Positions 13,214 through 14,253 of a stretch of 14,253 bases of DNA are shown piece after piece; the first letter of the stretch is position 1; each line of letters starts with the position of its first letter. A program made the position numbers and the translations under genes. The notes beneath the pieces were generated by a model, which ran no database searches, had not been told where the DNA came from, and worked only from the letters and a program-made list of their open reading frames with translations. The stretch is from an uncultured Arsenicibacter sp. GTDB taxonomy: Bacteria > Bacteroidota > Bacteroidia > Cytophagales > Spirosomataceae. The stretch covers positions 1 to 14,253 of the forward strand of contig NZ_CAMFHL010000193.1 of NCBI RefSeq assembly GCF_945952095.1, given 5' to 3'.

Positions 13214-13942
13214 ATGCACCGCGAGTATCACGAATGGTATAGCCCGAATCTCGGCCGGAAGATGGAGATGTTAATCTTCGGGCATGCCGGTGCCCGGGTG
13301 CTGGTGTTTCCGACGCGTTGCGGCCGGTTCTACGAATACGAAAATTTCGGGCTGGTGGAGGCATTGGCCGACAAGATCAATAACGGCTGGATACAGCTGT
13401 TCTGTGTCGATAGCATTGATGCGGAGAGTGTGTATAACGTATATGCACCGCCCAATGACCGGATCAGGCGGCATTTACAGTACGAGCAGTATATTCTGGA
13501 CGAGGTATTGCCGCTGACGCGGGTGAAAAACGATCAGCCGTTTATGATCTCGCATGGTTGCAGCCTCGGCGCGTTCCATGCCATGAACATTGCCCTGCGG
13601 CACCCGCATCTGTTTGGCCGGGTTGTTGCATTCAGTGGCCGGTATGATTTGTCAATGGCTGTCGATGATTTCCGGGGGCTGTTCGACGATGAATATAACG
13701 AAGACATTTACTTCAATACGCCGATTCACTTCCTGCCTAATTTACAGGAAGAATATACCCTGAACCTCATCCGCCGGATGCAGATTACCTTTACCATCGG
13801 TGATCAGGATCCGTTCCTTGGTAACAACATGGCCCTCCGCGACATCTTCCACGAAAAACAGATTCCTCACGAATTCTACGTCTGGCAAGGCCGCGCCCAC
13901 AAAGCCAAATACTGGCACAAAATGGTACAGATGTACCTTTGA
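13214..13942 (+). CDS. Alpha/beta-hydrolase esterase (esterase D-like)
   Basis: This 242-residue protein belongs to the putative-esterase branch of the alpha/beta hydrolases. It starts HREYHEWYSPNLGRKMEMLIFGHAGARVLVFPT, as in this family. It has a nucleophile elbow SHGCSLGAFHA with Ser117, an acid in TIGDQDPF (Asp197 or Asp199) and a His in QGRAHKAKYW (His229), so the triad looks intact. There is no signal peptide. The family includes esterases such as S-formylglutathione hydrolase and acyl-transfer enzymes; the substrate here is not known. It lies 62 bases after the SGNH hydrolase gene, possibly on the same transcript. A very strong hairpin begins right after its TGA. Confidence 0.83.
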   Translation: MHREYHEWYSPNLGRKMEMLIFGHAGARVLVFPTRCGRFYEYENFGLVEALADKINNGWIQLFCVDSIDAESVYNVYAPPNDRIRRHLQYEQYILDEVLPLTRVKNDQPFMISHGCSLGAFHAMNIALRHPHLFGRVVAFSGRYDLSMAVDDFRGLFDDEYNEDIYFNTPIHFLPNLQEEYTLNLIRRMQITFTIGDQDPFLGNNMALRDIFHEKQIPHEFYVWQGRAHKAKYWHKMVQMYL

Positions 13943-14020
13943 TAAAGAGTGAAAGGGCGAAAGAGTGAAAGAGCGGTATCACTCAACCACTCTTTCATTC
14001 TTTCGCCCTTTCACTCTTTA
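13943..14020. terminator. 31-bp-stem hairpin between convergent genes, made of GA-rich repeats
   Basis: A 31-base arm (13943-13973) rich in GAGTGAAAG/GGGCGAAAG units pairs with 13990-14020, with a single G-T wobble, around a 16-base loop. The arm starts at the base after the esterase stop and ends two bases before the stop of the M42 peptidase, so it should end transcription from both sides: on the plus strand the 3' arm is T/C-rich and finishes CTCTTTA. The arms are internally repetitive (GAGTGAAAG twice). Confidence 0.8.
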
Positions 14021-14022
14021 AA

Positions 14023-14253
14023 TCATTTTATGTATCTGAAATCCTCATTGCCTTGTAGCGCGAGGAGCGTCTGGTACATGAGCTGGATCACCGACTGTAC
14101 GTCGTCTTTGTGGACGGTTTCGACGGTGGTGTGCATGTACTTCAACGGCAGCGAGATCAGGGCGGAGGCGATGCCTTCGGTGGCGTAGGCAAACGCATCG
14201 GTATCCGTACCGGTCGACCGGCTGACGGCCTGCCGCTGGAAGGTAATGCTGTT
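14023..14253 (-). CDS. M42-family metallopeptidase (glutamyl aminopeptidase/endoglucanase type), C-terminal part
   Basis: The last 76 codons of an M42 aminopeptidase are visible; the gene runs off the right edge. Reading toward the stop TGA (14025-14023), it shows RSTGTDTDAFAYATEGIASALISLPLKYMHTTVETVHKDDV. This combines the family's GTDAD-like segment with the SxPxKYMHTxVE block, whose His is a metal ligand in this family. M42 enzymes are large cytosolic, di-metal aminopeptidases that trim peptides. The gene converges with the esterase gene across the 31-bp hairpin. The family call is strong; the completeness of the gene cannot be judged. Confidence 0.9.
   Translation of the reverse strand, partial: NSITFQRQAVSRSTGTDTDAFAYATEGIASALISLPLKYMHTTVETVHKDDVQSVIQLMYQTLLALQGNEDFRYIK

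Noticed and set aside
13943..14020. Repeated GA-rich units as a CRISPR-like or tandem-repeat array
   Set aside because: The units form one long hairpin, with no spacers and no Cas genes nearby.

Overview
The window looks like chromosomal DNA of a Bacteroidota bacterium, most likely a Cytophagales/Spirosomaceae-type member. The grounds are moderate GC, no strong Shine-Dalgarno sequences before most starts, several -7 boxes of the Bacteroidota TAnnTTTG type, a carboxypeptidase-regulatory-like membrane protein with an N-terminal Cys module typical of that phylum, and protein-level similarity judged by eye. No database search was possible, so the lineage is an inference. No tRNA, rRNA, CRISPR array, insertion sequence or phage gene was seen.

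Layout. (1) 1-1237, minus strand: a KirBac-type inward-rectifier K+ channel reads directly into a muramoyl-tetrapeptide (LD-) carboxypeptidase that is cut by the window edge. (2) 1374-4333, plus strand: a tight three-gene set of a polyprenyl-phosphate glycosyltransferase (GT2), a NodB-type deacetylase and a membrane GT87 glycosyltransferase. Its logic resembles the Arn or Flm/Nax routes, in which a lipid-linked sugar is made, N-deacylated and transferred outside the cytoplasm. A DUF721/DciA-like gene converges on it. (3) 4865-8802: a redox/electrophile-flavoured stretch with a quinone-oxidoreductase-like MDR enzyme, a Crp/Fnr-like regulator, a DoxX membrane protein divergent from an HxlR regulator, and an exported DsbA/FrnE-like thioredoxin-fold protein divergent from a second HxlR regulator. 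Both HxlR intergenic regions contain clear but different palindromes. (4) 8866-9621, minus strand: a Cys-rich-N-terminus, one-TM, carboxypeptidase-regulatory-like protein. (5) 9622-13942, plus strand: a long leader with an orphan hairpin, a promoter, a SAM-I riboswitch and a possible Cys-Met leader peptide. It is followed by metY and metX (O-acetylhomoserine sulfhydrylase and homoserine O-acetyltransferase), then an SGNH hydrolase and an alpha/beta-hydrolase esterase. (6) A 31-bp hairpin separates these from a convergent, truncated M42 aminopeptidase.

The best candidates for something not yet described are the GT2-NodB-GT87 cassette, the two palindromic HxlR control regions (one with 18-bp phased sites), and the metY leader, where a SAM-I aptamer is followed by a short reading frame with adjacent Cys and Met codons at the foot of a GC-rich hairpin.
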